DNA from: Xanthomonas euroxanthea | GTDB lineage: Bacteria; Pseudomonadota; Gammaproteobacteria; Xanthomonadales; Xanthomonadaceae | Assembly (NCBI RefSeq): GCF_900476395.1 | Contig: NZ_UIHB01000001.1 | Span: forward strand, 1,145,385 to 1,209,384 | Direction: 5' to 3' | Length of the DNA: 64,000 nt | Made by a program: the position numbers and the translations under genes | Shown here: in pieces, positions 28,589 to 37,299 of the stretch | How positions within the stretch are numbered: position 1 is the stretch's first letter | Layout: every line of letters starts with the position of its first letter | Notes under the pieces: model-generated | The model's input: only the letters and a program-made list of their open reading frames with translations | Database searches by the model: none | What the model was told of the DNA's origin: nothing

Positions 28589-28945
28589 ATGGCGCGTATT
28601 GCAGGCGTCAACCTGCCAGCCCAGAAGCACGTCTGGGTCGGGTTGCAAAGCATCTACGGCATCGGCCGTACCCGTTCGAAGAAGCTCTGCGAATCCGCAG
28701 GCGTTACCTCGACCACGAAGATTCGTGATCTGTCCGAACCCGAAATCGAGCGCCTGCGCGCCGAAGTCGGCAAGTATGTCGTCGAAGGCGACCTGCGCCG
28801 CGAAATCGGTATCGCGATCAAGCGACTGATGGACCTGGGCTGCTATCGCGGTCTGCGTCATCGCCGTGGTCTCCCGCTGCGTGGTCAGCGCACCCGTACC
28901 AACGCCCGCACCCGCAAGGGTCCGCGCAAGGCGATCAGGAAGTAA
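28589..28945 (+). CDS. rpsM: 30S ribosomal protein S13
   Basis: The 118-residue S13 forms head bridges and contacts P-site tRNA. The start ATG 28589 ([19 protein letters not shown]) has TTGGAGA upstream. The longer in-frame reading from 28541 lies in the leader. The C-terminal tail [18 protein letters not shown] is typical. It opens the alpha gene group. Confidence 0.98.
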   Translation: MARIAGVNLPAQKHVWVGLQSIYGIGRTRSKKLCESAGVTSTTKIRDLSEPEIERLRAEVGKYVVEGDLRREIGIAIKRLMDLGCYRGLRHRRGLPLRGQRTRTNARTRKGPRKAIRK

Positions 28946-28955
28946 GGGATAGATC

Positions 28956-29348
28956 ATGGCAAAGCCAGCAGAAAAGAAAACGAAGAAGAAGATCAAGCGC
29001 GTCATCACTGACGGCGTCGCCCACGTCCACGCTTCGTTCAACAACACCATCGTCACCATCACCGATCGCCAGGGCAATGCGCTGTCGTGGGCTACGTCCG
29101 GCGGCGCCGGCTTCCGTGGTTCGCGCAAGTCGACCCCGTTCGCTGCTCAGGTTGCCGCCGAAAAGGCTGGCCGCGCTGCGCTCGACTACGGCGTGAAGTC
29201 GCTGGAAGTACGTATCAAGGGTCCGGGTCCGGGCCGTGAGTCGGCCGTGCGTTCGTTGAACAACGTGGGCTACAAGATCACCAACATCATCGACGTGACG
29301 CCAATCCCGCACAACGGGTGCCGTCCGCCGAAGAAGCGTCGCGTCTAA
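28956..29348 (+). CDS. rpsK: 30S ribosomal protein S11
   Basis: The 130-residue S11 lines the platform near the E site. A Lys-rich N-terminus ([11 protein letters not shown]) precedes the conserved core, and the end [15 protein letters not shown] is canonical. It is 10 bases after rpsM. Confidence 0.99.
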   Translation: MAKPAEKKTKKKIKRVITDGVAHVHASFNNTIVTITDRQGNALSWATSGGAGFRGSRKSTPFAAQVAAEKAGRAALDYGVKSLEVRIKGPGPGRESAVRSLNNVGYKITNIIDVTPIPHNGCRPPKKRRV

Positions 29349-29363
29349 AGGGAGCGATAAGAA

Positions 29364-29990
29364 ATGGCTCGTTATATCGGTCCTACCTGTAAGCTCGCCC
29401 GCCGCGAAGGCGCCGATCTTTCCCTCAAGAGCCCGGCGCGTGCGCTGGACTCCAAGTGCAAGCTTGAGCAGAAGCCCGGCCAACACGGCGCGGCTCGCAA
29501 AGGCAAGCTCTCCGACTACGCTACCCAGCTGCGTGAAAAGCAGAAGGTCAAGCGCATCTACGGGTTGCTGGAGCGTCAGTTCCGCAACTACTACAAGAAG
29601 GCCTCGACCAAGAAGGGCAACACCGGCGAGAACCTGCTGCAGTTGCTGGAAACCCGTCTGGACAACGTCTGCTACCGCATGGGCTTTGCCGTCACCCGTC
29701 CGGCCGCGCGCCAGCTGGTGTCGCACCGTGGCGTGCTGGTCAATGGCAAGTCGGTGAATCTGGCGTCGTACCAGATCAAGGCTGGCGATGCGATCACGTT
29801 GTCGGAAAAGGCACAGAAGCAGCTCCGCGTGCAGGAAGCCCTGACCGTGGCTGAGCAGCACGACATGACGCCGTCGTGGGTCGAAGTCGATTCGAAGAAG
29901 TTCAGCGGCGTGTTCAAGGCCGTTCCGGATCGCGCTGACCTGCCTTCGGATATCAACGAAGCGCTGATCGTCGAGTTGTATTCGAAGTAA
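29364..29990 (+). CDS. rpsD: 30S ribosomal protein S4
   Basis: The 208-residue S4 initiates 30S assembly and, in E. coli, represses the alpha operon and acts as an antiterminator. The N-terminal domain lacks zinc cysteine pairs. The S4 RNA-binding domain spans about residues 98-160 ([17 protein letters not shown]). A perfect hairpin in the spacer to rpoA follows. Confidence 0.99.
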   Translation: MARYIGPTCKLARREGADLSLKSPARALDSKCKLEQKPGQHGAARKGKLSDYATQLREKQKVKRIYGLLERQFRNYYKKASTKKGNTGENLLQLLETRLDNVCYRMGFAVTRPAARQLVSHRGVLVNGKSVNLASYQIKAGDAITLSEKAQKQLRVQEALTVAEQHDMTPSWVEVDSKKFSGVFKAVPDRADLPSDINEALIVELYSK

Positions 29991-30004
29991 TTCACATTGG
30001 AGAG

Positions 30005-30023
30005 CCTCCGGCACCGCCGGAGG
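30005..30023 (+). promoter_or_regulatory. Hairpin in the rpsD-rpoA spacer
   Basis: CCTCCGGC-ACC-GCCGGAGG is a perfect 8-bp stem without a T-run, directly before the AGGAGA ribosome site of rpoA. Confidence 0.5.
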
Positions 30024-30043
30024 TTCGCAGGAGACCCCGCAAC

Positions 30044-31042
30044 ATGACGGTTACCGCCAACCAGGTTCTGCGCCCCCGTGGTCCGCAGATCGAACGTCTT
30101 ACCGACAATCGCGCAAAGGTCGTGATCGAGCCCTTGGAGCGCGGTTACGGGCACACGCTGGGCAATGCCCTGCGTCGTGTGCTGTTGTCGTCGATCCCGG
30201 GTTTTGCGATCACCGAGGTCGAGATCGACGGCGTGCTGCACGAGTACACCACGGTCGAAGGGCTGCAGGAAGACGTGCTTGACGTCCTGCTCAACCTGAA
30301 AGACGTGGCGATTCGTATGCATAGTGGCGACAGCGCGACGCTGTCGTTGTCCAAGCAGGGTCCGGGTACGGTCACTGCGGCCGACATCAGGACCGATCAC
30401 AACGTCGAGATCATCAACGGCGACCACGTGATCTGCCACCTGACCAAGGACACGGCGCTGAACATGCGCCTGAAGATCGAGCGTGGTTTCGGCTATCAGC
30501 CGGCTGCTGCGCGTCGTCGTCCGGACGAAGAGACCCGCACCATCGGTCGTCTGATGCTGGATGCGTCGTTCTCGCCGGTGCGTCGCGTTGCCTATGCCGT
30601 GGAAGCTGCGCGCGTTGAACAGCGCACCGACCTCGACAAGCTGGTGATCGATATCGAGACCAACGGCACGATCGATGCTGAGGAAGCCGTGCGCACCGCC
30701 GCCGACATCCTCAGCGATCAGCTGTCGGTGTTCGGCGATTTCACCCACCGCGATCGCGGTGCGGCCAAGCCGGCTGCCAGCGGCGTGGATCCGGTGCTGC
30801 TGCGCCCGATCGACGACCTCGAGCTGACCGTGCGTTCGGCCAACTGCCTGAAGGCCGAGAGCATCTACTACATCGGCGATCTGATCCAGAAGACCGAAGT
30901 GGAACTGCTCAAGACCCCGAATCTTGGCAAGAAGTCGCTGACCGAAATCAAGGAAGTGCTGGCACAGCGCGGCCTTGCACTGGGCATGAAACTGGAGAAC
31001 TGGCCGCCGGCCGGTGTCGCCCAGCACGGCATGCTTGGTTAA
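30044..31042 (+). CDS. rpoA: DNA-directed RNA polymerase subunit alpha
   Basis: The 332-residue alpha subunit has the N-terminal dimerisation/assembly domain (about 1-235, with the [17 protein letters not shown] loop) and the C-terminal domain (about 250-320) that binds UP elements and activators such as CRP-type proteins and PhoB. The helix-hairpin-helix [16 protein letters not shown] is intact. Confidence 0.99.
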   Translation: MTVTANQVLRPRGPQIERLTDNRAKVVIEPLERGYGHTLGNALRRVLLSSIPGFAITEVEIDGVLHEYTTVEGLQEDVLDVLLNLKDVAIRMHSGDSATLSLSKQGPGTVTAADIRTDHNVEIINGDHVICHLTKDTALNMRLKIERGFGYQPAAARRRPDEETRTIGRLMLDASFSPVRRVAYAVEAARVEQRTDLDKLVIDIETNGTIDAEEAVRTAADILSDQLSVFGDFTHRDRGAAKPAASGVDPVLLRPIDDLELTVRSANCLKAESIYYIGDLIQKTEVELLKTPNLGKKSLTEIKEVLAQRGLALGMKLENWPPAGVAQHGMLG

Positions 31043-31052
31043 TGCATCACCC

Positions 31053-31085
31053 GCATGGGCGTCTTCGGGCGCCCATGCTGTTTTT
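31053..31085 (+). terminator. Terminator between rpoA and rplQ
   Basis: GCATGGGCG, an 8-base loop and CGCCCATGC form a perfect 9-bp stem followed by TGTTTTT. It is as good as the true operon ends in this window, yet it stands before the last alpha-operon gene. Confidence 0.7.
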
Positions 31086-31222
31086 ACATCGACGGGCCAA
31101 AGCCCGCGGTGACATCCGGTCGAAGGACGGCCGGCTCGGACCAACCGCAGTCCATTCAACAGCGCCAGGATGGCGACAACGTCTCTCAAAGCAGTCTCAA
31201 CATTCCTTAGGAAATCACACTC

Positions 31223-31606
31223 ATGCGTCACCAGAAATCTGGCCGTAAGTTCAACCGCACCAGCGCGCACCGCGAAGCCATGTTCCGCAATATGGCCGCC
31301 TCGCTGTTCAAGCACGAGCTGATCAAGACCACCTTGCCGAAGGCCAAGGAACTGCGTCGCGTCGCCGAGCCGCTGATCACCATCGGCAAGGTCGATGGCG
31401 TTGCCAATCGTCGTCTGGCGTTTGCCCGCCTGCGCGACAAGGAAGCAGTGGGCAAGCTGTTCGTCGAACTGGGCCCGCGCTACGCGACCCGTCCCGGCGG
31501 CTACCTGCGCATCCTGAAGGCCGGCTTCCGTGCCGGTGACAATGCGCCGATGGCGTATGTCGAGCTGGTCGACCGTCCGGTCGTCGCCGAGGAAGTGGCC
31601 GAGTAA
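31223..31606 (+). CDS. rplQ: 50S ribosomal protein L17
   Basis: The 127-residue L17 lies at the tunnel exit. It starts [20 protein letters not shown], canonical for the family. A 180-base gap with a terminator separates it from rpoA, so its supply may depend on readthrough or an unseen local promoter. A strong terminator follows at 31633. Confidence 0.99.
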
Positions 31607-31632
31607 TCGGTTCGCCCTTCGCAAGGATCTTG

Positions 31633-31659
31633 AAAAGCCCGGCTAGCGCCGGGCTTTTT
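31633..31659 (+). terminator. Terminator at the end of the ribosomal-protein block
   Basis: AAAAGCCCGGC, loop TAGC and GCCGGGCTTTTT form an 11-bp stem with flanking A and T runs. It separates the translation block from dsbB. Confidence 0.9.
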
Positions 31660-31660
31660 C

Positions 31661-31931
31661 ATTGCAGGCCCCGAGCCGGGTCTGTCGCCTTGGCGTCGAT
31701 GTCACAGCCGCAATGCAGTGCAGCGACCTGCAGGGTTCAACCATCGCCAAGCAGCCTGCTGCGACGGTGGCTGCGTCAGGGTTGCATCGCCAGCATGCAG
31801 GGTGGCGCGTGGCGGGCGATAGGCATGGCTGGACGGGACTTCGCGCTGCAACCTGCCCGATGCAGGCATCCGTGGTCACCGCGGCGGCGATGGCTGATAA
31901 TCGGACATTCGGTCCTAGGCAAGCGGTAGCG
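31661..31931 (+). other. Spacer upstream of dsbB
   Basis: About 270 bases with no convincing gene. The reading frame of dsbB stays open through it, but the added residues look random and lack any family match. I see no clear promoter. Confidence 0.4.
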
Positions 31932-32450
31932 ATGAATCCATTTCGTTGGGGTTTCCGGGCGCAGTTTTTGCTGGGCTTTCTTGGATGCGCAGGATTGCTT
32001 GCCTATGCGATCTATGTGCAGCTGCATCTTGGTCTGGAGCCATGCCCGCTCTGCATCTTCCAGCGGATCGCCTTTGCGGCGCTGGCGGTGTTGTTTCTGC
32101 TGGGCGCGTTGCATGGGCCGCGCGCCGCGGGCACGCGCAAGGTCTATGGCGTGCTGAGTTTCCTGGCTGCCGGTGTGGGCATGGGCATCGCGGCGCGGCA
32201 TGTCTGGGTGCAGATCCGGCCCAAGGACATGATGTCGTCGTGCGGGCCGCCGTTGAGCTTCCTGAGCGAGACGATGGGGCCGTTCGAAGTGTTCCGCACG
32301 GTACTGACCGGCACCGGCGACTGCGGCAACATCGATTGGCGCTTCCTGGGCCTGAGCATGCCGATGTGGAGCATGCTCTGGTTCGTGGGCCTGGCACTGT
32401 GGGCGCTGTATGCCGGGTTCAGGCAGCGTGGTCCGCGCAAACTGTTCTGA
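31932..32450 (+). CDS. dsbB: Disulfide bond formation protein DsbB
   Basis: This 172-residue inner-membrane protein reoxidises periplasmic DsbA and passes electrons to quinones. Both catalytic pairs are visible: Cys38-Pro-Leu-Cys41 in the first periplasmic loop and Cys104 with Cys131 in the second. Four hydrophobic membrane segments are present. The start ATG 31932 gives the family N-terminus (MNPFRWGFRAQFLLGFLGC). dsbA is not in the window. The DAHP synthase gene follows on the same strand after 45 bases and may be cotranscribed. Confidence 0.96.
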   Translation: MNPFRWGFRAQFLLGFLGCAGLLAYAIYVQLHLGLEPCPLCIFQRIAFAALAVLFLLGALHGPRAAGTRKVYGVLSFLAAGVGMGIAARHVWVQIRPKDMMSSCGPPLSFLSETMGPFEVFRTVLTGTGDCGNIDWRFLGLSMPMWSMLWFVGLALWALYAGFRQRGPRKLF

Positions 32451-32498
32451 TCGTTCCGTTCCGGCACTGGCCGGCGCCCACGCTTTCTGGAGTTCATG

Positions 32499-33890
32499 AT
32501 GTCCGCTTCCCCTCATTCGTCCGTCAACCAGGCAGGCCAGTGGTCGCCGCAGAGTTGGCGGCAGCGGCCGGCGCTGCAGATGCCGGTGTACCCGGATGCC
32601 GTTGCGTTGGAGCACACCCTGGGTGAGTTGCGGCAGTTGCCGCCGCTGGTGACCTCCTGGGAAATCTTCGCGCTCAAGCGCCAGCTGGCCGAGGCGCAGG
32701 AGGGCAAGCGCTTCCTGCTGCAGGGCGGAGATTGCGCCGAAAATTTCAGCGATTGCGAATCGGGCACGATCTCCAATCGCCTGAAGGTGCTGCTGCAAAT
32801 GAGCCTGGTGCTGGTGCACGGCCTGCACCTGCCGGTGGTGCGGGTCGGGCGCTTTGCCGGGCAGTACGCCAAGCCGCGTTCGGCCGATACCGAGACCCGC
32901 GATGGGGTGACCTTGCCGAGCTACCGCGGCGATGTGATCAACGCACCCGCCTTCACCGAAGCGGCACGCGTGCCGGATCCGCAGCGCATGATCACCGCGC
33001 ATTCGCGCTCGGCGATGACGATGAATTTCGTGCGGGCCCTGATCGACGGCGGCTTTGCCGACCTGCACCATCCCGAATACTGGAATCTGGACTGGGTGGG
33101 CTATTCGCCGCTGGCTGCGGACTACCAGAAGATGGTGGCGTCGATCGGCGATGCGGTGCGCTTCATGGAAACCCTGTCCGGCGCGGAGGTCTACAACCTC
33201 AATCGCATCGACTTCTACACCTCGCACGAGGCATTGTTGCTGCCGTACGAGGAGGGCCTGACTCGCCAGGTGCCGCGTCAGTGGGGCTGGTTCAACCTGA
33301 GCACGCATTACCCGTGGATCGGCATGCGCACCGCCGCGCTGGATGGCGCGCATGTGGAATATCTGCGTGGGGTACGCAACCCGATTGCAATCAAGGTGGG
33401 GCCGTCGGTGCAGCCGGATCAGCTGCTGCGTCTGATCGATGTGCTCAATCCGGAAGACGAACCTGGCCGCCTGAGCTTCATCCACCGCATGGGGGCGGCG
33501 CAGATCGCCGAAAAGTTGCCGCCGCTGCTGGAGGCGGTCCGGCGCGACGGGCGTCGGGTGTTGTGGGTGTGCGATGCGATGCACGGCAATACCGAAAGCA
33601 CCGGCAATGGCTACAAGACACGCCGTTTCGACAATATCCGCAGCGAGGTCGAGTTGTCGTTCGATCTGCACGCGGCAACCGGGACGCGGCTGGGCGGGGT
33701 GCATCTGGAACTCACCGGCGAAGATGTCACCGAATGTACCGGTGGCGCGCGCGAGTTGACCGAGCGCGATCTGGAACGCGCCTACCGTTCCAGCGTGGAT
33801 CCACGCCTGAACTACGAGCAGTCGCTGGAAATCGCAATGGCAATCGTGCGCAAGCAACAGCAGGTGGCGGCGCAGCCGCTGGGCGGGTGA
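32499..33890 (+). CDS. Class II (plant-type) 3-deoxy-7-phosphoheptulonate synthase
   Basis: This cytoplasmic enzyme condenses phosphoenolpyruvate and erythrose 4-phosphate, the first step of aromatic amino acid synthesis. At 463 residues with QGGDCAENF, VVRVGRFAGQYAKPRS, KVGPS and VHLELTGEDVTECTGG, it is the class II family found in plants and some bacteria, unrelated in sequence to AroF/G/H. Two adjacent ATGs exist; GGAG at 32489-32492 favours 32499 over 32496. Metal and substrate residues (Cys in GDCAE, His and Glu near the end) are present. Confidence 0.95.
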   Translation: MSASPHSSVNQAGQWSPQSWRQRPALQMPVYPDAVALEHTLGELRQLPPLVTSWEIFALKRQLAEAQEGKRFLLQGGDCAENFSDCESGTISNRLKVLLQMSLVLVHGLHLPVVRVGRFAGQYAKPRSADTETRDGVTLPSYRGDVINAPAFTEAARVPDPQRMITAHSRSAMTMNFVRALIDGGFADLHHPEYWNLDWVGYSPLAADYQKMVASIGDAVRFMETLSGAEVYNLNRIDFYTSHEALLLPYEEGLTRQVPRQWGWFNLSTHYPWIGMRTAALDGAHVEYLRGVRNPIAIKVGPSVQPDQLLRLIDVLNPEDEPGRLSFIHRMGAAQIAEKLPPLLEAVRRDGRRVLWVCDAMHGNTESTGNGYKTRRFDNIRSEVELSFDLHAATGTRLGGVHLELTGEDVTECTGGARELTERDLERAYRSSVDPRLNYEQSLEIAMAIVRKQQQVAAQPLGG

Positions 33891-33975
33891 GGTCCCCGTG
33901 CGCATGACGTGATACTCATGCCGCGTGCGGCATGCTGTTGCAGCCATCCCTCTTTCCCCTCACAGGAGGAACGGT

Positions 33976-35103
33976 TTGACTGCCGATTGGAACGTCATCC
34001 GCGAATACGCAATCCCGCTTGGTGCCTCGCTGCTGGCGGGCATCGTCACCTGGTCGCTGATGCTGTGGCTGTTTCGCCGCATGCAGGGCCGCGACTACCG
34101 CCGCGCACGCATCATCCGCGTGGTCACGCTGCCGGCTGCCTTCATCCTGCCGCTGCTGTTTCTGGGCATCGCCACCGAAGCGACTCCACTGGCCGGCAAG
34201 GCGCTGGCAGCGGTACAGCACCTGCTGCACGTCGGCATTGTCGGTTGCGTGACCTGGTTGTTCGTGCGTGCGGTCGCCGCTGGCGAGATGGCGATCCTGC
34301 GCAGCAATCCGATCGAGGTGTCCGACAACCTCACCGCCCGGCGCATCCAGACCCAGACACGCGTGCTGAGCCGGGTGGTGATGGGCGCGGTGATCCTGCT
34401 CGGCATCTCGGTGGTGCTGCTTGGCTTCGAACAGGTGCGCCAGATCGGCAAGACGCTGCTGGCCTCGGCCGGCATCATCGGGCTGGTGGCCGGTATCGCG
34501 GCCAAGCCGGTGTTCGGCAACCTGATCGCCGGCCTGCAGATCGCTCTGACCCAGCCGATCCGGCTGGACGATGTGGTGATCGTGGAAGGCGAATGGGGCC
34601 GCATCGAGGAGATCGGTAGCTCGTACGTGGTGGTGCGGATCTGGGACGAGCGACGGATGGTGGTGCCGCTCACCTGGTTCATCGAAAACCCGTTCCAGAA
34701 CTGGACACGCAGCAGCGCCGACCTGCTCGGCACCGCATTCCTGTGGCTGGACTACCGCACCCCGATCGCGGCGGTGCGTGCCGAGCTGGAGCGCATCTGC
34801 AAGAGCGAGCCGCTCTGGGATGGGCGGGTCTGCGTGACCCAGGTGACCGAAACCAGCGAGAGCACGATCCAGGTGCGTCTGCTGGTGAGTGCGCGCAATT
34901 CCGGTGATGCGTTCGACCTGCGCTGCATCAGCCGCGAGCGCATGATCGACTTCCTGACCCGCGAGCACCCGTACGCCTTGCCGAGAATCCGTGCCGAAAT
35001 CGCCGCGCAGGAAAAGCCGCCCCTGCGCGCTGCCGCGCCGATCGCCCCGGAGAGCGTGCGCTCGCCCGGTGCCGAAGACGGCGAGCCTGCGACTACGGTG
35101 TAG
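33976..35103 (+). CDS. MscS-family mechanosensitive ion channel
   Basis: The protein is predicted to be an inner-membrane channel. About four hydrophobic helices (residues 8-150) precede the Gly/Ala-rich pore helix (ASAGIIGLVAGIAAKPVFGNLIAGLQIA). The conserved beta domain follows (QPIRLDDVVIVEGEWGRIEEI...RMVVPLTWF). The start chosen is TTG 33976, because a full AGGAGGA lies at 33964-33970 with five-base spacing; the ATG 51 bases upstream has no such site. The result is 375 residues. Its 3' end overlaps the convergent amidase gene by 11 bases. Confidence 0.9.
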   Translation: MTADWNVIREYAIPLGASLLAGIVTWSLMLWLFRRMQGRDYRRARIIRVVTLPAAFILPLLFLGIATEATPLAGKALAAVQHLLHVGIVGCVTWLFVRAVAAGEMAILRSNPIEVSDNLTARRIQTQTRVLSRVVMGAVILLGISVVLLGFEQVRQIGKTLLASAGIIGLVAGIAAKPVFGNLIAGLQIALTQPIRLDDVVIVEGEWGRIEEIGSSYVVVRIWDERRMVVPLTWFIENPFQNWTRSSADLLGTAFLWLDYRTPIAAVRAELERICKSEPLWDGRVCVTQVTETSESTIQVRLLVSARNSGDAFDLRCISRERMIDFLTREHPYALPRIRAEIAAQEKPPLRAAAPIAPESVRSPGAEDGEPATTV

Positions 35104-36718
35104 CTGCAGGCGGTGCTGCCGGTGACGCGCCTGGTGCCGCCGGCGCGTAGCTGGGCGCAAACCGCGCCTTGCTGCGCTGCTCGTACGCGTAGGCCAGTTC
35201 GATCAGGCGTGGCTCGCTCCAGGCGCTGCCCATGAACAACAGGCCCAGCGGCAGGCCCTGGGTCTGGCCCATCGGCACGCTCAGGCTGGGATAACCGGCC
35301 ACCGCGGCCGCACCGTAGCCAGCACCGGGAAAGGTGTCGCCCTTGACCAGGTCGGTGACCCAGGCGGCACCGGTGGTGGGCACGATCAGCGCATCCAGGC
35401 GGTCGGCCTGCAATGCGGCATCGATGCCTTCCGGCCCGGCCAGCCGTTTGGCCGTGGCACGGGCAGTGAGATACGCGGCATCGTCGAGCCCGGGCGCGGC
35501 CTGTGCCTGCTCGAACAGTTCCTGCCCGAAGTAGGGCATCTCGCGCTGCGCGTGGCTGCGGTTGAAGGCGATCACCTGTTCCAGGCTCGACACCGGGGCG
35601 GGGCGGCTGCGCAGATACGCGTTCAGGCCGGCCTTGAACTCGACCAGCAAGACCGTCTGTTCGGCAGCATCCCACTGGCCATCGGTCGCCAGGCGGGTTT
35701 CGATCACGGTGGCACCGGCCGCGCGCAGGGTCTGCACGGCGCGGTCCAAGGCGGCGGCGATCGCGGGATCCTCGCGCAGAGGATTGCGCAGCAGGCCCAG
35801 GCGCGCGCCGCGCAGGCCATCGGGCTTGAGGTGTGCCAGGTAGTTCGGGGTGGGCGCAGGCGCAGTGCGCGTGGCCGGATCCTGCGGGTCGGGCGCGGCG
35901 ATCGCCTGCAGCACGGCGGCAGCATCGGCGACGCTGCGCGTCATCGGGCCGGCGGTGTCCTGGCTGGCCGAGATCGGAATGATGCCATCGCGGCTGACCA
36001 GGCCCACGGTCGGCTTGAGCCCGACAAGACCGTTCACCGAGGCCGGGCAGGTGATGCTGCCGTCGGTCTCGGTGCCGATACCGACGGTGGCCAGGCTGGC
36101 GGCGATCGCCGCGCCGGTGCCGGCGCTGGAGCCGCAGGGGTTGCGATCCAGCGCGTAAGGGTTGCGGGTCAGGCCACCGCGTGCACTCCAGCCGGAACTC
36201 GACTTGGTGGAGCGGAAATTGGCCCATTCGCTCAGATTGGTCTTGCCCAGGATCACTGCGCCGGCCGTGCGCAGGCGTTGCACCACAAAGGCGTTGCGGC
36301 CTGGCCTGAAATCGGCAAGCGCCAGCGAACCGGCGCTGTTGACCATCGGCAGCGCATCGATGTTGTCCTTGAGCAACACCGGAATGCCGTGCAAGGGCCC
36401 GCGCAAATGGCCGGCGCGGCGTTCGGCGTCCAGTGCGCGTGCGTCGGCTTCGGCTTGCGGGTTGAGTTCGATCACCGAATTGAGGGTGGGGCCGGCGCGA
36501 TCGATGGTCGCCACGCGGCGCAGGTACGCGCGGGTCAGATCCAGGCTGCTGGTCTCGCCGGACGCCATGCGTGCCTGCAGGCCAACGACGTCGGCATCGC
36601 TCAGAGCGTCTTGCCTGGCAGCGGCTGCATGGGCATCGGCAGGCGCCAGGCCGTCATCGGCATGCGCACAGCCGCACAGCGCCAGCAGTAGCGCGAAGGA
36701 CAAGGTGGTGGATCGCAT
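35093..36718 (-). CDS. Exported amidase (amidase signature family)
   Basis: The 541-residue product has a signal peptide (about residues 1-20). Cys17 in LCGC could be a lipobox, or signal peptidase may cut after AHA20. The amidase signature triad is visible: Lys117 (IPVLLKDNID), cis-Ser197 (NPCGSSAGTGAA) and nucleophile Ser221 (GTETDGSITCP). It should hydrolyse an amide in the periplasm; the substrate is unknown. It is not GatA, which is cytoplasmic and in a gatCAB context. ATG 36718 is preceded by a GGGGAAGA site. It is downstream of the DUF2127-type gene and typA on the same strand. Confidence 0.88.
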   Translation of the reverse strand: MRSTTLSFALLLALCGCAHADDGLAPADAHAAAARQDALSDADVVGLQARMASGETSSLDLTRAYLRRVATIDRAGPTLNSVIELNPQAEADARALDAERRAGHLRGPLHGIPVLLKDNIDALPMVNSAGSLALADFRPGRNAFVVQRLRTAGAVILGKTNLSEWANFRSTKSSSGWSARGGLTRNPYALDRNPCGSSAGTGAAIAASLATVGIGTETDGSITCPASVNGLVGLKPTVGLVSRDGIIPISASQDTAGPMTRSVADAAAVLQAIAAPDPQDPATRTAPAPTPNYLAHLKPDGLRGARLGLLRNPLREDPAIAAALDRAVQTLRAAGATVIETRLATDGQWDAAEQTVLLVEFKAGLNAYLRSRPAPVSSLEQVIAFNRSHAQREMPYFGQELFEQAQAAPGLDDAAYLTARATAKRLAGPEGIDAALQADRLDALIVPTTGAAWVTDLVKGDTFPGAGYGAAAVAGYPSLSVPMGQTQGLPLGLLFMGSAWSEPRLIELAYAYEQRSKARFAPSYAPAAPGASPAAPPAATP

Positions 36719-36809
36719 GGGTGGTCTTCCCCGGAGGACTGTTTGCAGGCTAACGGCGCTGCGTCGGGGTGACAACGTGTATGAGGTGCCCGCAGACGGG
36801 CAGGGTGCG

Positions 36810-37280
36810 TCAGCGCCGCCGGCGCCTGATCAGGTCGCGTGCCAGCACGCCGACCACGATCAGATTGATTGCCAGCACGCCCCAGGCGGTCCAGCCGGGA
36901 TGGCGGACGATGGCGTAGATATCGAAAGGCAGATAGATGGCCGCCGACAGGCAGCCCAGCAGCGACGCCCAGGCCTTGGCACGCCACAGACCCCAGGCTT
37001 CCACGACGTGCAGCAGGCCGTAGGCCAGCATTGCGGCTGCGGCCAGATGGACGGCGTCGGGGCTGATGGTCTTGAGCAACGACGGCAGTGCGCCGTGGTC
37101 GGGATCCAGATTGAAGCGGCGGATCAGCGTGCTGACCGCGTTCTGCAGCGGGAGCGGGCCCAGAATTTCCAGGCCCGTCGCCGCCAACAGCGCAAGCGCC
37201 CCCTTGACCGTCTCCAGCAAGGCGATCACATGCAGTCCCGGATGCGCGCGCGGATCCGGGCTGTAGGGCGTGTTGCGCAC
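36810..37280 (-). CDS. DUF2127-type integral membrane protein
   Basis: This 156-residue protein has four hydrophobic segments and basic ends (terminal DLIRRRRR). The pattern GLHVIALLETVKGALALLAA near the N-terminus and AYGLLHVVEAWGLWRAKAWA resemble DUF2127 proteins, whose function is not established. It starts 19 bases after the typA stop and is probably cotranscribed. The amidase follows after 91 bases. Confidence 0.75.
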   Translation of the reverse strand: MRNTPYSPDPRAHPGLHVIALLETVKGALALLAATGLEILGPLPLQNAVSTLIRRFNLDPDHGALPSLLKTISPDAVHLAAAAMLAYGLLHVVEAWGLWRAKAWASLLGCLSAAIYLPFDIYAIVRHPGWTAWGVLAINLIVVGVLARDLIRRRRR

Positions 37281-37299
37281 GATGATGGACCGGTCGTGC

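Noticed and set aside
35334..36691. Plus-strand frames of up to 379 codons opposite the amidase
   Set aside because: Composition is Gly/Ala/Arg-rich nonsense, and the - strand has the complete signal peptide and catalytic triad.
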